64,000 bases of DNA, taken from contig JAQISU010000118.1 of NCBI GenBank assembly GCA_029339505.1, positions 4,818,501 through 4,882,500 of the forward strand, read 5' to 3'. Origin of the DNA: Unio delphinus (lineage: Eukaryota; Mollusca; Bivalvia; Unionida; Unionidae). Both the position numbers and the translations under genes were made by a program. Under the pieces are notes generated by a model that was not told where the DNA came from, did no database searches, and saw nothing but the letters and a program-made list of their open reading frames with translations. This document shows, piece by piece, positions 49,006-56,563 of the stretch; position 1 is the first letter of the stretch, and each line of letters opens with the position of its first letter.

Positions 49006-49454
49006 CCTTCCCGCGTCCTTGTTAGCGAAGAATAGCGATAGATAGTCATGCCAACCACAAGCGGGGTTCCAAAGAATTTATGTACGACATTTTTGCGAAA
49101 ACTATTATAACCTCGTATAAAATCATTCAGATCACCGACTTGTTTTTCAATCGCGTCGGTGATCGTAGACACAAGTGCGCCTGGTTTAAGTTGTCCATCG
49201 TTGGAATACAGTGCAATAGAGTTTTCAGCGGCAGCGCGATGCCGTATCAAAATGTCATTCACGGATATATTACTGCTTTTCAATTTACCCTGGCGATCTT
49301 GAAATACAACTATTTCGTTCGGGTCAACACTTGTTAAATTTAACGTCTCAGCGATTTCATCTTCTATTATTTTTTTTACATCCTCGATAGAACCCGCAGA
49401 TGTTTCCTCGGTGGGTTCCAACATTGACAGAGGTTGTCCCCAAATATCGATCAT
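49002..49454 (-). CDS. FxG-repeat protein, part 1
   Basis: The open frame runs from 49,544 (180 aa). The Met at 49,454 (MIDIWGQPL) lies just past the protease stop at 49,478 and is the likelier start, giving about 150 aa. It opens with a WGQP variant of the FxG repeat and ends with KFFGTPLVVGMTI followed by an odd basic tail (RYSSLTRTREG). That tail, and the continuation of open sequence in another frame into the 287-aa gene, point to a frameshift near 49,035. Function unknown. Confidence 0.5.
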   Translation of the reverse strand: MIDIWGQPLSMLEPTEETSAGSIEDVKKIIEDEIAETLNLTSVDPNEIVVFQDRQGKLKSSNISVNDILIRHRAAAENSIALYSNDGQLKPGALVSTITDAIEKQVGDLNDFIRGYNSFRKNVVHKFFGTPLVVGMTIYRYSSLTRTREG

Positions 49455-49477
49455 TATTGTTAGCGTAACTTGTGTTT

Positions 49478-50047
49478 TCAATTTATTGATCCTTGTAATT
49501 TCCCACTCGTGTATTCGTTTACAATAATATGAGGTGGTTTCCACGGAGATCCAAAGGATTTTAATGAAATCTCCGCGAGGACATTTAATACTTCACGGCC
49601 GCATATCGGTGGATCATTTAATTGTTGTGTTGGCAGCGTGGAATAAAAAATCGGAAACCCTTTGAGTTTCATCGAGGAATTTATATACCGCATAAACTCG
49701 CTTGGCGGAGCTAACCCATATGAATCGAAATAGACAATCCCACGTGGATCAATCGCGTATGCAACCCAGTGAGTTCCCGATCCGCTGCTGTTATCAAGAT
49801 TGATGATACCGGTTTCAACGTCATTTGGTTTTCTCGGTAATTGATCTCTCATAAAAACCCCTCTGAAGTTTTTTATCGCTAGTTTTTTAGCAGCATCAAT
49901 TAAATCAAAATTGGACATAGGAACCATAGGTTCCTCAACTATAGGTTCCTCAACCATAGGTTCGGAAATCGAAGATTTTTCAACTAATAAACCGTTCCTG
50001 GTATTTTTCTTAGACCCGATCCGTTCACGGATTTGCCGCTGTACCAT
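49478..50047 (-). CDS. Adenain-type cysteine protease
   Basis: 189 aa. Residues 60-70 read NFRGVFMRDQL, the family's opening block. The catalytic set is visible: His93 in GTHWVAY, Asp108 in YFDSYG, Gln141/142 and Cys149 in PPICGRE. It should mature virion precursor proteins during assembly, as adenovirus protease and Polinton proteases are thought to do. The first 43 residues are basic and then a short EEPMV/EEPIV repeat; Met44 (MSNFDLI) at 49,918 is a good alternative start. The frame overlaps the upstream minor-protein gene by 64 bases. Confidence 0.88.
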   Translation of the reverse strand: MVQRQIRERIGSKKNTRNGLLVEKSSISEPMVEEPIVEEPMVPMSNFDLIDAAKKLAIKNFRGVFMRDQLPRKPNDVETGIINLDNSSGSGTHWVAYAIDPRGIVYFDSYGLAPPSEFMRYINSSMKLKGFPIFYSTLPTQQLNDPPICGREVLNVLAEISLKSFGSPWKPPHIIVNEYTSGKLQGSIN

Positions 50048-50481
50048 GAATACGGGGTTCCTGGTAGGTACAACCCCTTTCCCTTTTTTTTATACCCAGA
50101 TCCGCGAGCGGATCCACCAGTTGCCTTTTTCAACGCCATCCCTGCTGCGGTCCCAACGGCTCCCAACGCTGCCGCCTTCGCCACCGCTGGGGCAGCCGCT
50201 GCAATCAATGCTGGTATTGCGGCTAACAATGGAAATATACCACCTGATTTTATCATGTTCGCGACTGCAGCTTTCGAAAATTCTATTTGAACTCCTCGCT
50301 TATTTTTCATTGCATCATTGAAAAGTTTTATTTGACGATCCGTTAATGATATTTTATGTGTACCTCCGGACATCTGCACTGGTTTTAACGTTATTGTTGT
50401 TCCGCATTCCTTAGCGGATTTTGATTTTAATTTCTTGACCTGACCATCAGTCAGCTTGACACTAACAACACTATATGGCAT
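49984..50481 (-). CDS. pX/pVI-like minor virion protein
   Basis: The frame opens at 50,547; I choose the Met at 50,481 (MPYSVVSVKL) because a promoter-like CAATTGAAAG sits 22 bases before it. About 165 aa. N-terminus: LTDGQVKKLKS and, later, SLTDRQIKLFNDAMKNKRGVQIEFSK, two related helix-like blocks. Then KSGGIFPLLAAIPALIAAAAP, a hydrophobic Ala-rich amphipathic segment, and a Gly/Lys/Ser-rich tail ending GSGLRKIPGTVY. The plan resembles the membrane-lytic or DNA-condensing minor proteins found beside Polinton protease genes. The exact equivalent in adenovirus is uncertain. Confidence 0.65.
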   Translation of the reverse strand: MPYSVVSVKLTDGQVKKLKSKSAKECGTTITLKPVQMSGGTHKISLTDRQIKLFNDAMKNKRGVQIEFSKAAVANMIKSGGIFPLLAAIPALIAAAAPAVAKAAALGAVGTAAGMALKKATGGSARGSGYKKKGKGLYLPGTPYSWYSGKSVNGSGLRKIPGTVY

Positions 50482-50503
50482 TTTATTGTAAAACACATTT
50501 ATG

Positions 50504-50513
50504 CTTTCAATTG
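50504..50513 (-). promoter_or_regulatory. Candidate late promoter motif, minor-protein gene
   Basis: Minus-strand CAATTGAAAG, 22 bases before the ATG at 50,481, followed by AT-rich sequence. Fourth-best match of the five-site set. Confidence 0.4.
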
Positions 50514-50560
50514 ATCTAATTGGGGAAATCCTATGGAAACTTTTCAAGTTTCATTTACAT

Positions 50561-50821
50561 TTACAGATTTTCCACTGGTGCATCAACGAGTCTCATTCGT
50601 CCGCCAGCCCCTTCTAACAACATTGATTTGTCGCTGAGAATAACAGCAACCGTTCTATAATCAACACCACCATGATCTATACGAGCCCTAAAATGTAAAT
50701 CAACAACGGATTGCCTTGTTAAATCAAGATGTTCCAATGAAAAGTAATAAATTGGATACAAGTTCTTAAAATCGAGCTGAGATATTTGCAAGCCAGTATC
50801 AACATTTTGATCACGACCCAT
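50561..50821 (-). CDS. Major capsid protein, C-terminal part after in-frame stop
   Basis: 86 aa directly continuing the frame of the 387-aa capsid gene, separated only by one TAG codon; it begins with ATG. It reads FKNLYPIYYFSLEHLDLTRQ and then VAVILSDKSMLLEG, the usual last beta strands of the second jelly roll in Polinton capsid proteins (hydrophobic-YPI-YYF and AVILSD blocks). By itself it cannot fold as a capsid. Either the TAG is read through, or this copy has a nonsense mutation or a base-call error. Confidence 0.8.
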   Translation of the reverse strand: MGRDQNVDTGLQISQLDFKNLYPIYYFSLEHLDLTRQSVVDLHFRARIDHGGVDYRTVAVILSDKSMLLEGAGGRMRLVDAPVENL

Positions 50822-51985
50822 CTATGACAGCATCCGATGATACACACGTGCTATTTGGTTGTTTCCGTAATTAAGCTGTATATCCTCAGATGGTTCTTGT
50901 TGTCCGTTTATTCTCAGTGAAACCTCACTTACCCCTAACCGATCAAATATCATATGACTGCGTTCTTGGGAACCTAATCGATTCCGATTCTGCAGCGCTA
51001 TAAATATATGACGTGGAGCTGAAACGCCTTGTTTTGATGCCAGGTGCCATGTAAATGTACCATTAACATTATCCTCTTTAGCATCAGTCGTTGTTGTAAG
51101 CCAACTTAGCAATGATTTACCACCGGTTTCCATAAACGAAAGTAGCCGCTCTTCCGTGGTAATTGATGGAGTCATTACTGGCATCCATAATACTATTTTA
51201 CTCAAAACAACTTTACCTTCATCGGCACCAGTACGCCAAATTGCATCATTGTCATTGCCTTTTTGCACTAATGCGATTGTGTGTTTGGCTCCATAGATGA
51301 CTTTTCTGACATTTCTGCAGAATCCAAATATGTGATGGAGTGGAATCGCATATGAAAACTTTTTCTCTTGTCCTTCCAATGCTAATTTTCGTGTTGCAAA
51401 TCCTAAATTGAAATTACCATTAACACCTCCGAGAATATCAAACGCAGCTCCGGGTCTAGCTCGACGTTCTGGATTAGTTGCTTCTCGTTGATTATCAACT
51501 GAAGTGTCTTGCGGTGTTAACGCTTTAATGTATTGAACGTGGTCAGCGTTATCAGAGGTATCCTTTGCAAACATCATAGATGGACCAGCCGATCTTGTAT
51601 AATCATCGGAGTATCTTGCTAGTCCGATTATTGTTGTTGCAACATCAACCTCGCGGTCTATTGATTCAATTTCTTTTCCATCAATGAGATATCTTGCACT
51701 TTCAAATAACGCCATTATACCGTTGTTGACGAAACCAACTCGGATATTTGAATCATTTGCATATGGGGTATCAGCTGCAACATTTGTTACAAGTTTTCCT
51801 TCTACTTCAATAAATGCTTCACATGGTAAAAAGTATTTACTGGTATCTTGAACTTGAAGTTCAATTCGCGATCGTAGGTCGGGTTGTATTGCATGATAGG
51901 AATAGTATTGATAATCGCGGACGGAATCATCTTTGCGCATCTTTGCTTCCATATCTAACGCGGGATCAGCTGTTCGTTTAAACAT
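50822..51985 (-). CDS. Double-jelly-roll major capsid protein, main part
   Basis: 387 aa covering nearly all of a Polinton-type major capsid protein: a basic N-terminus, SYHAIQPDLRSRIELQVQDTSKYFLPCEAFIEVEGKL (first jelly-roll strands), GIMALFESARYLIDGKEIE, SYAIPLHHIFGFCRNVRKVIYGAKHTIAL (link to the second jelly roll) and a C-terminal QIARVYHRML. Family members are 450-500 aa, so this is short by the ~86 residues encoded after the TAG at 50,822-50,824. The upstream motif CACAATTGAAAA lies 17 bases before the ATG. It would form the icosahedral shell. Confidence 0.85.
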   Translation of the reverse strand: MFKRTADPALDMEAKMRKDDSVRDYQYYSYHAIQPDLRSRIELQVQDTSKYFLPCEAFIEVEGKLVTNVAADTPYANDSNIRVGFVNNGIMALFESARYLIDGKEIESIDREVDVATTIIGLARYSDDYTRSAGPSMMFAKDTSDNADHVQYIKALTPQDTSVDNQREATNPERRARPGAAFDILGGVNGNFNLGFATRKLALEGQEKKFSYAIPLHHIFGFCRNVRKVIYGAKHTIALVQKGNDNDAIWRTGADEGKVVLSKIVLWMPVMTPSITTEERLLSFMETGGKSLLSWLTTTTDAKEDNVNGTFTWHLASKQGVSAPRHIFIALQNRNRLGSQERSHMIFDRLGVSEVSLRINGQQEPSEDIQLNYGNNQIARVYHRMLS

Positions 51986-52002
51986 TTATAACATTACTAG
52001 CG

Positions 52003-52015
52003 TTTTCAATTGTGA
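52003..52015 (-). promoter_or_regulatory. Candidate late promoter motif, capsid gene
   Basis: Minus-strand TCACAATTGAAAACGCTAG, the A run ending 17 bases before the ATG at 51,985, the same wording as before the 181-aa gene. A 12-bp palindrome AACGCTAGCGTT lies 18 bases further upstream at 52,030-52,041. Confidence 0.5.
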
Positions 52016-52055
52016 AACTCGAAGAGTTTAACGCTAGCGTTTTAATTCTTTATAA

Positions 52056-52556
52056 TCATCGTCGTTGAAAATTCTTCGAATTTCTTTTTTGTTTCAAACC
52101 ACTTCCTGCTATCGCGCTATCTGTTACCGGTGAAGCTGTCAATTGTGACGAAGTCAATTGCGCTAGTTTTTCTTCCACTGCGTTATTTATTACTTTGCTG
52201 ATTTTTGCAGGCATCACTGTAGTTGATGGCAGCACTAATGACGAAGTCATCGATGACGAAGTCATTCGTGGTTTCTTTCGCACCAATGATGCTATTTTAT
52301 CTTTCGCAGCAGAAAATGCCTTTCCAGCAAGATTTCCAACGAAATCTCCAATTTTACTGGGTACCTTATCACGAATGATATCAATGGCTTTCATTGATAA
52401 TTGTTTAGCTAACGGCGCCACCTTGGGAGCCATTCTTGTAAATAACCCCGCAATGGTATTGCCGAAACCATCTCCGTACCACGCGCGATAAACAGGCAAT
52501 CGTGAGTTCACCACGTAGACACTTACGGGTTTATCATGGTTATAGTGTATAATCAT
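52056..52556 (-). CDS. Minor virion protein, upstream of capsid
   Basis: 166 aa. After a short start (MIIHYNHDKPVSVYVV) comes YRAWYGDGFGNTIAGLFTRMAPKVAPLAKQ, a Gly-rich lead into an amphipathic helix, then KVPSKIGDFVGNLAGKAFSAAKDK and a Ser/Thr/Met-rich region, ending in a very basic tail (KQKRNSKNFQRR). This plan fits a pVI- or pX-like internal protein that binds DNA and the inner capsid face. The older element at 30.8-31.1 kb has a similar gene. It is preceded by a promoter-like motif. Confidence 0.6.
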   Translation of the reverse strand: MIIHYNHDKPVSVYVVNSRLPVYRAWYGDGFGNTIAGLFTRMAPKVAPLAKQLSMKAIDIIRDKVPSKIGDFVGNLAGKAFSAAKDKIASLVRKKPRMTSSSMTSSLVLPSTTVMPAKISKVINNAVEEKLAQLTSSQLTASPVTDSAIAGSGLKQKRNSKNFQRR

Positions 52557-52576
52557 CTTGTTATAAAACTAGTAGT

Positions 52577-52586
52577 TTTTCAATTA
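52577..52586 (-). promoter_or_regulatory. Candidate late promoter motif, 166-aa gene
   Basis: Minus-strand CACTAATTGAAAAACTACTAG, the A run 20 bases before the ATG at 52,556. Confidence 0.45.
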
Positions 52587-52590
52587 GTGG

Positions 52591-53643
52591 TCAATCGCTT
52601 ACATCCATAAGATTTTCATCGTTGTGATTTTCAACTAATTCAGCAATAAGTTCTCGATATACATTAATGTCCATGATACCACCAGCAAATAATCGTCTAC
52701 AGATATCAGCGGCCTCGTTGATTATCTCGACGGAGTTATTTCCGGCTCGTTTCCCTCCGATGAGAACCTCTAACCGTGATATATCACTGAGAATGTTACC
52801 AGGGCATGTCACGGTAGAGTCAAAGACATCCTTTGGATTTTTAATCGAATATCCTTTTCCGCTTGTTTCCTCAGTTGTACCAGTTGCGCCCTGACTATCA
52901 TCAAGTAATTGCCTTTGTCGGCCTCGACTTTGTTTTTCTCGTTCTTGTTGTTTTTGTATACCATAACTATCAACTCCTACTTTAAAAGATCTATACTCAA
53001 TTGTATCCTTTTTCAAATTACCAGTAATCCCCTTATTCGTTTTATACAACCAATTAACCCATTCATCTCGGCTTATTCTACTGTTTTTATACTCGTCTTT
53101 TAAAAAATCCTTTCTAGAATCAAAGCTTTTGGCGGCGAAATCACCAAAAGTCGTATAATCCTGGTGTTTCTCCAATTGAGGTCGTTTGATTTCCTTTATA
53201 GCTCCTTCGGTGAGTTTGTCTATAAAGGAAACACCTCTTGGGGTGACGACATCAACAGGTTGTGGTTCAGGTGCGGAATCATCAATATCAGCTAGTTGTT
53301 CATACTCTTGTTGAGTTTTTATATCACTGGATAACTGTTGTATCCCTGCGCGTGTTTGTCCGGTCTCTGCTGCTATCTTTTCAAGCACACCAAGAACAGG
53401 CACTTCTCGTCGCTTGCCTTCCTTAGGAATATCTCCGTATATTGCTCGTTCAGCTGCTGTTTTCACATCTTTGGTCGCACTTGTTATCGGAGTAAACAGT
53501 TGTTCACGTGACACAGAAAAGTCAGTCTGCGCTTGTTGTCGTTGTTGAAGTTTCTCGCGAAGTCTGTCTCGAACCGGTATAAACTTTTTAATTGCTGCTA
53601 GCCGCTCTCGGGCTAATTTAGTTGTAAGCGATTCACCAACCAT
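52591..53643 (-). CDS. Conserved Polinton protein of unknown function
   Basis: 350 aa, first gene of the minus-strand virion module. N-terminal ~60 residues are a basic, Arg/Gln-rich coiled-coil-like segment (RDRLREKLQQRQQAQ). The middle holds TPRGVSFIDKLT and RISRDEWVNWLYKTNKG. The C-terminus (LEVLIGGKRAGNNSVEIINEAADICRRLFAGGIMDINVYRELI) is a helical block that recurs at the end of a protein placed similarly in other Polintons. Possibly a scaffold or capsid-assembly factor; this is inference. It has a promoter-like motif 19 bases before its ATG. Confidence 0.6.
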   Translation of the reverse strand: MVGESLTTKLARERLAAIKKFIPVRDRLREKLQQRQQAQTDFSVSREQLFTPITSATKDVKTAAERAIYGDIPKEGKRREVPVLGVLEKIAAETGQTRAGIQQLSSDIKTQQEYEQLADIDDSAPEPQPVDVVTPRGVSFIDKLTEGAIKEIKRPQLEKHQDYTTFGDFAAKSFDSRKDFLKDEYKNSRISRDEWVNWLYKTNKGITGNLKKDTIEYRSFKVGVDSYGIQKQQEREKQSRGRQRQLLDDSQGATGTTEETSGKGYSIKNPKDVFDSTVTCPGNILSDISRLEVLIGGKRAGNNSVEIINEAADICRRLFAGGIMDINVYRELIAELVENHNDENLMDVSD

Positions 53644-53662
53644 ATATTGTTTGTGAACTAAA

Positions 53663-53675
53663 TTTTCAAATGTGA
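53663..53675 (-). promoter_or_regulatory. Candidate late promoter motif, 350-aa gene
   Basis: Minus-strand TCACATTTGAAAA, the A run 19 bases before the ATG at 53,643. One substitution from the CACAATTGAAAA form. Confidence 0.45.
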
Positions 53676-53704
53676 AATCCGGAGGGTTTCCATCATAATT
53701 AAAA

Positions 53705-53735
53705 GCTTAGTTATTAAATAACTTAGTTATTAAAT
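53705..53735 (+). promoter_or_regulatory. 16-bp direct repeat before the 92-aa gene
   Basis: Two copies of CTTAGTTATTAAATAA in a row end at the ATG of the 92-aa ORF. AT-rich, in the gap between divergent genes, so a likely promoter or replication-related site. Confidence 0.4.
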
Positions 53736-53736
53736 A

Positions 53737-54015
53737 ATGTATCATCAAGCTAACGTATTCATCTTCGACAGGGTTAAACTGTACGACGCTATCCGCGAGT
53801 GTTTCAGAAATAACATCGCTGGGGATTTCAGAATTGTAATATCTGAGAATGGCGATGAACGATTTGTGTTAACGACGCGGCAACAAGAACAATTACGTGA
53901 AAATGGAGGCGTCGCGGTGATTACTTGCTACTACGACCAGATCATCCATTATGCACATAACTGCATGAGCAAGTCCAGACTGATGAGTATCCTTTCAGGA
54001 GAAAATCCTATGTAA
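53737..54015 (+). CDS. Small protein related to the replication polypeptide N-terminus
   Basis: 92 aa. Its start, VKLYDAIRECFRNNIAGDFRIVISENGDERFVLTTRQ, resembles residues ~105-150 of the repeat-bearing ORF at 56.6 kb (LGKIRECFNEFYRDG, FRIIDEDFNVPI). Both look like a small helix-then-beta domain. It may be a free-standing paralog of that domain, for instance an accessory replication or DNA-binding factor. No catalytic motif is visible. It reads away from the virion module. Confidence 0.5.
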   Translation: MYHQANVFIFDRVKLYDAIRECFRNNIAGDFRIVISENGDERFVLTTRQQEQLRENGGVAVITCYYDQIIHYAHNCMSKSRLMSILSGENPM

Positions 54016-54128
54016 CTTGTGTAACAAGTGAAGTGTAACAAGTGTTACAAAAAACGCTAAAAAAAAATAAATAAATTATTTAAATTATTTACGAAAGCCT
54101 ATTATTTTTTTTAGTAACACCCACGTGG

Positions 54129-54485
54129 TTAAGATACTGGTCGCTCCTCGTTTAACATTTTTCTAAGATCACGAACTTTAGAACCAATTTCAGCTCGTTT
54201 TTGATATTCTTGGCCAAGCTTTTGACGTATTGCTTCAACGGTGCTAAATAGCGTTATGAATAAATTAATGTCGTTACCGTACAAACAACCATTAATGGAT
54301 TTTTGAATTCCTTTCACGAGCCTGTACATCCTAGGTAAAACATAACGACCCTTACTAGACAGATATTCAATATCTTCATATTCCGAGGTAATCTTGTCAA
54401 CGTCGAGACTTTCAGATAATAATACCCCTTTATTATTTAAATTTGAGATTTCAGCAATTATAGCATTTACATCATTGATATCCAT
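54129..54485 (-). CDS. Small helical protein, unknown
   Basis: 118 aa, charged and probably all-helical, with leucine-rich coiled-coil-like ends (VNAIIAEISNLNNKGVLL; EYQKRAEIGSKVRDLRKMLNEE). No family recognised. It lacks the ATTGAAAA motif of the virion genes; its upstream is a long run of TTATAAATA-type sequence, suggesting a different promoter class. Confidence 0.45.
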   Translation of the reverse strand: MDINDVNAIIAEISNLNNKGVLLSESLDVDKITSEYEDIEYLSSKGRYVLPRMYRLVKGIQKSINGCLYGNDINLFITLFSTVEAIRQKLGQEYQKRAEIGSKVRDLRKMLNEERPVS

Positions 54486-54489
54486 TATT

Positions 54490-55680
54490 TATATTTATTT
54501 ATAAATAAATTTATTTATAAATATAGTATACTGCATCTCTAATTAATAAAAAAAAAACATATATGACAACACATCTTTGGAACTCCTTGGGTGCCTTCGC
54601 ATCCAAGTAAGCCCAAGGGGACCCGAAACATACATCTCCGGCGGGAGGCCTAAGGTGGCAAACGCGATCTTAGACCGCCTAGAAGATATGCTTGAGGTAT
54701 AACGTCACAACATGGACGGCACAATGCCATATATTTCCACTCGAGTGTTGTGGCAAATTTTAGGCATAACATTAATTAACTTAATTAAGGATGGATTATA
54801 ATTCAATGGAACGATGATGGTATGATGTGGGCGTGGTAAACCAAGCCAACATGGCAACCCATGAAATCGAATTCATGGTTGCATGAGTTAGAAAAAACAC
54901 CAACCCACGCTACCGAGAATGCGATAGCATGGGTTGCCATGTTGGTTTGGCTGAGGGGGACCGCCCTCCCCCCCCCCCAATTAATAGAAAAAAACATCTT
55001 CCGTTTCGCCATCAAATAATGTATCTGCTATGGGGACCGAACACGTAGTTGATAGATCTATGTTTACAAGACAAACACGATACCATTACACCACGGACTA
55101 GTCATACAGAATAGAGATTTTTTAATATATATATATCTGATATACTTAACAATAAGAGATTTTTAAAATAGACAATTTTATGCTGCAACAATGAGAAATA
55201 TTTTAAACAAAATAATACAGTTGTTTAATAAAACAGCGTTTTTATACTCTGTTATAATTCTCTAGATAAAATACATTCACATACAAGGAATTTTAACCAC
55301 GCCCACCTACTTCAATGAATAGGAAACACTCGCGTTCTGGCTGAGCGAACATAGGTAATGCGTTAGATTATAAAGAATTTTTGTACTGAAAAGAACGAGT
55401 TAGCTGTCTGCTTTACTGCTAGTCCACCCACCCCCACACATGAGATATGTAGATAAATAAAAATAATAATGCAGTTTTAGCCCACAAACGACAATAAAAA
55501 GTTTTATTCTCTATCGAAAACTCATGCATTATATCTCCATTACATTCACGTGGGCGCGCCTAGTCAAGGTATACAGGTAATATAGCAGGCGACAAATTCC
55601 TTTGACGTCATAATACAAGGGAACTTAGTAGGTAGAGTGTGAATTGTAGTGCGGATTTATCCATAAAGGACTTATCTCCC
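54490..55680. other. Non-coding hub between modules
   Basis: The only long gene-free stretch of the element (1.2 kb). It holds an 18-bp perfect inverted repeat (CCAACATGGCAACCCATG at 54,846-54,863 and its inverse at 54,928-54,945), a C run and two degenerate tRNA-like stretches. One, minus strand at about 54,590-54,690, has a B-box-like GTTTCGGGTCCCC. The other, minus strand at 55,025-55,102, has A-box-like TGGTGTAATGG and B-box-like GTTCGGTCCCC. It could be an origin or regulatory region, or a landing site of SINE-like inserts. Confidence 0.5.
54846..54945. repeat. 18-bp perfect inverted repeat
   Basis: CCAACATGGCAACCCATG at 54,846-54,863 and the exact inverse at 54,928-54,945, separated by 64 bases that contain a looser inverted pair. 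Longer pairing with mismatches continues outward (CCAAG/TTTGG). Confidence 0.85.
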
Positions 55681-56181
55681 TTAAATAGTTTCAGTGTATA
55701 CGAACTTTATTTTATGACCATTTTTTTTAGACAGAGATGTTTTAATGATTTTTTCAGCAACAAATCGAATTGAAGTACTACAAATATCGAAATATTTTCC
55801 AGCCGCATTTATCGACTGAAAGCTTCTCTCTTCATTATTTTCTAAATCAAACGATTTTACACCCTTGGGATGTTTTGCGTGCCTACCAGCGTTGCTTTTT
55901 AAAAGGTTATCGCGCTGCGAGACGGCTTGAAGATTCCCAAGACAATTATCAGTCTTCACGCCATTTATGTGATCAATCACAAGACCGTCTTCGATTAATC
56001 CGTAAAATGCTTCATAGATGGCTCTGTGACAGAGATACTTCTTCCTCCCAGCTGAAAACATCAAATACCCCATATTATTCAGATACCCAACCGGTTCTTT
56101 GAGTCTGCGGTGCCTGACAACACCATCACTAGAGGCTTCGTAATTAGCAAGCACTGGGTGAGGTCTGAAATCTTGGCTCAT
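55681..56181 (-). CDS. NUMOD4-HNH-NUMOD1 type endonuclease
   Basis: 166 aa. Residues 8-45 (HPVLANYEASSDGVVRHRR...GYLMFSAGRKKY) fit a NUMOD4-like DNA-binding segment. Residues 51-95 hold the HNH core: CHRAIYEAFYG, VIDHINGVKTDN with the DH pair at 70-71, LGNLQAVSQRDN. Residues 110-155 (SFDLENNEERSFQSINAAGKYFDICSTSI) fit NUMOD1. This is the arrangement of phage and giant-virus homing endonucleases. It could be a parasitic homing gene or a domesticated nuclease acting in replication. It lies head to head with the replication gene. Confidence 0.85.
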   Translation of the reverse strand: MSQDFRPHPVLANYEASSDGVVRHRRLKEPVGYLNNMGYLMFSAGRKKYLCHRAIYEAFYGLIEDGLVIDHINGVKTDNCLGNLQAVSQRDNLLKSNAGRHAKHPKGVKSFDLENNEERSFQSINAAGKYFDICSTSIRFVAEKIIKTSLSKKNGHKIKFVYTETI

Positions 56182-56194
56182 TTGTATAATAATA

Positions 56195-56521
56195 CTACTT
56201 GTCTAATTTATTATCTGCTTTAATTATAAATCTCTGGATATAATCTTGAGGGGTTTTTATGACTTTGTCCTTGATTTTATCAAGGATGACGGAGTCAATG
56301 ATTCGTTTGTCATAGTAGCGTTTTAGTTCCCTGTATCGTTTACCCCCACAAGCAAGGCATAATTGCGATTTTCCTCTAACACCCACCCCACATTGGAGGC
56401 ATGGGAGAGGGCCTTTTGAACCGTTTCTCACGCTTTGCATATGATACCCACAGAATTCACTTCTGCATGATTTGTTACACGGGGTTGTAGATCCAATCAT
56501 TAGCCACTTGCAGTGATTCAT
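56195..56521 (-). CDS. Small zinc-finger protein
   Basis: 108 aa. Two Cys/His clusters: residues 4-28 (C...CNKSC..EFCGYHM) and residues 40-60 (PCLQCGV...LCLACG), the latter like a zinc ribbon. A Lys/Asp-rich helical tail follows. Possible DNA- or RNA-binding regulator, no known family assigned. It is transcribed divergently from the replication gene, with only ~42 bases between the starts. Confidence 0.5.
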   Translation of the reverse strand: MNHCKWLMIGSTTPCNKSCRSEFCGYHMQSVRNGSKGPLPCLQCGVGVRGKSQLCLACGGKRYRELKRYYDKRIIDSVILDKIKDKVIKTPQDYIQRFIIKADNKLDK

Positions 56522-56563
56522 TATACTATATTTTTCTATTTAAATACTTGTTTTAATTATAAC

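Noticed and set aside
50033..50321. Plus-strand ORFs over the minor-protein and protease genes
   Set aside because: Antisense shadows; the minus strand carries the recognisable motifs and the promoter-like sites.
55025..55102. tRNA gene on the minus strand within the Polinton
   Set aside because: A five-pair anticodon stem can be drawn, but the T and acceptor stems have several mismatches; kept only as tRNA-like.
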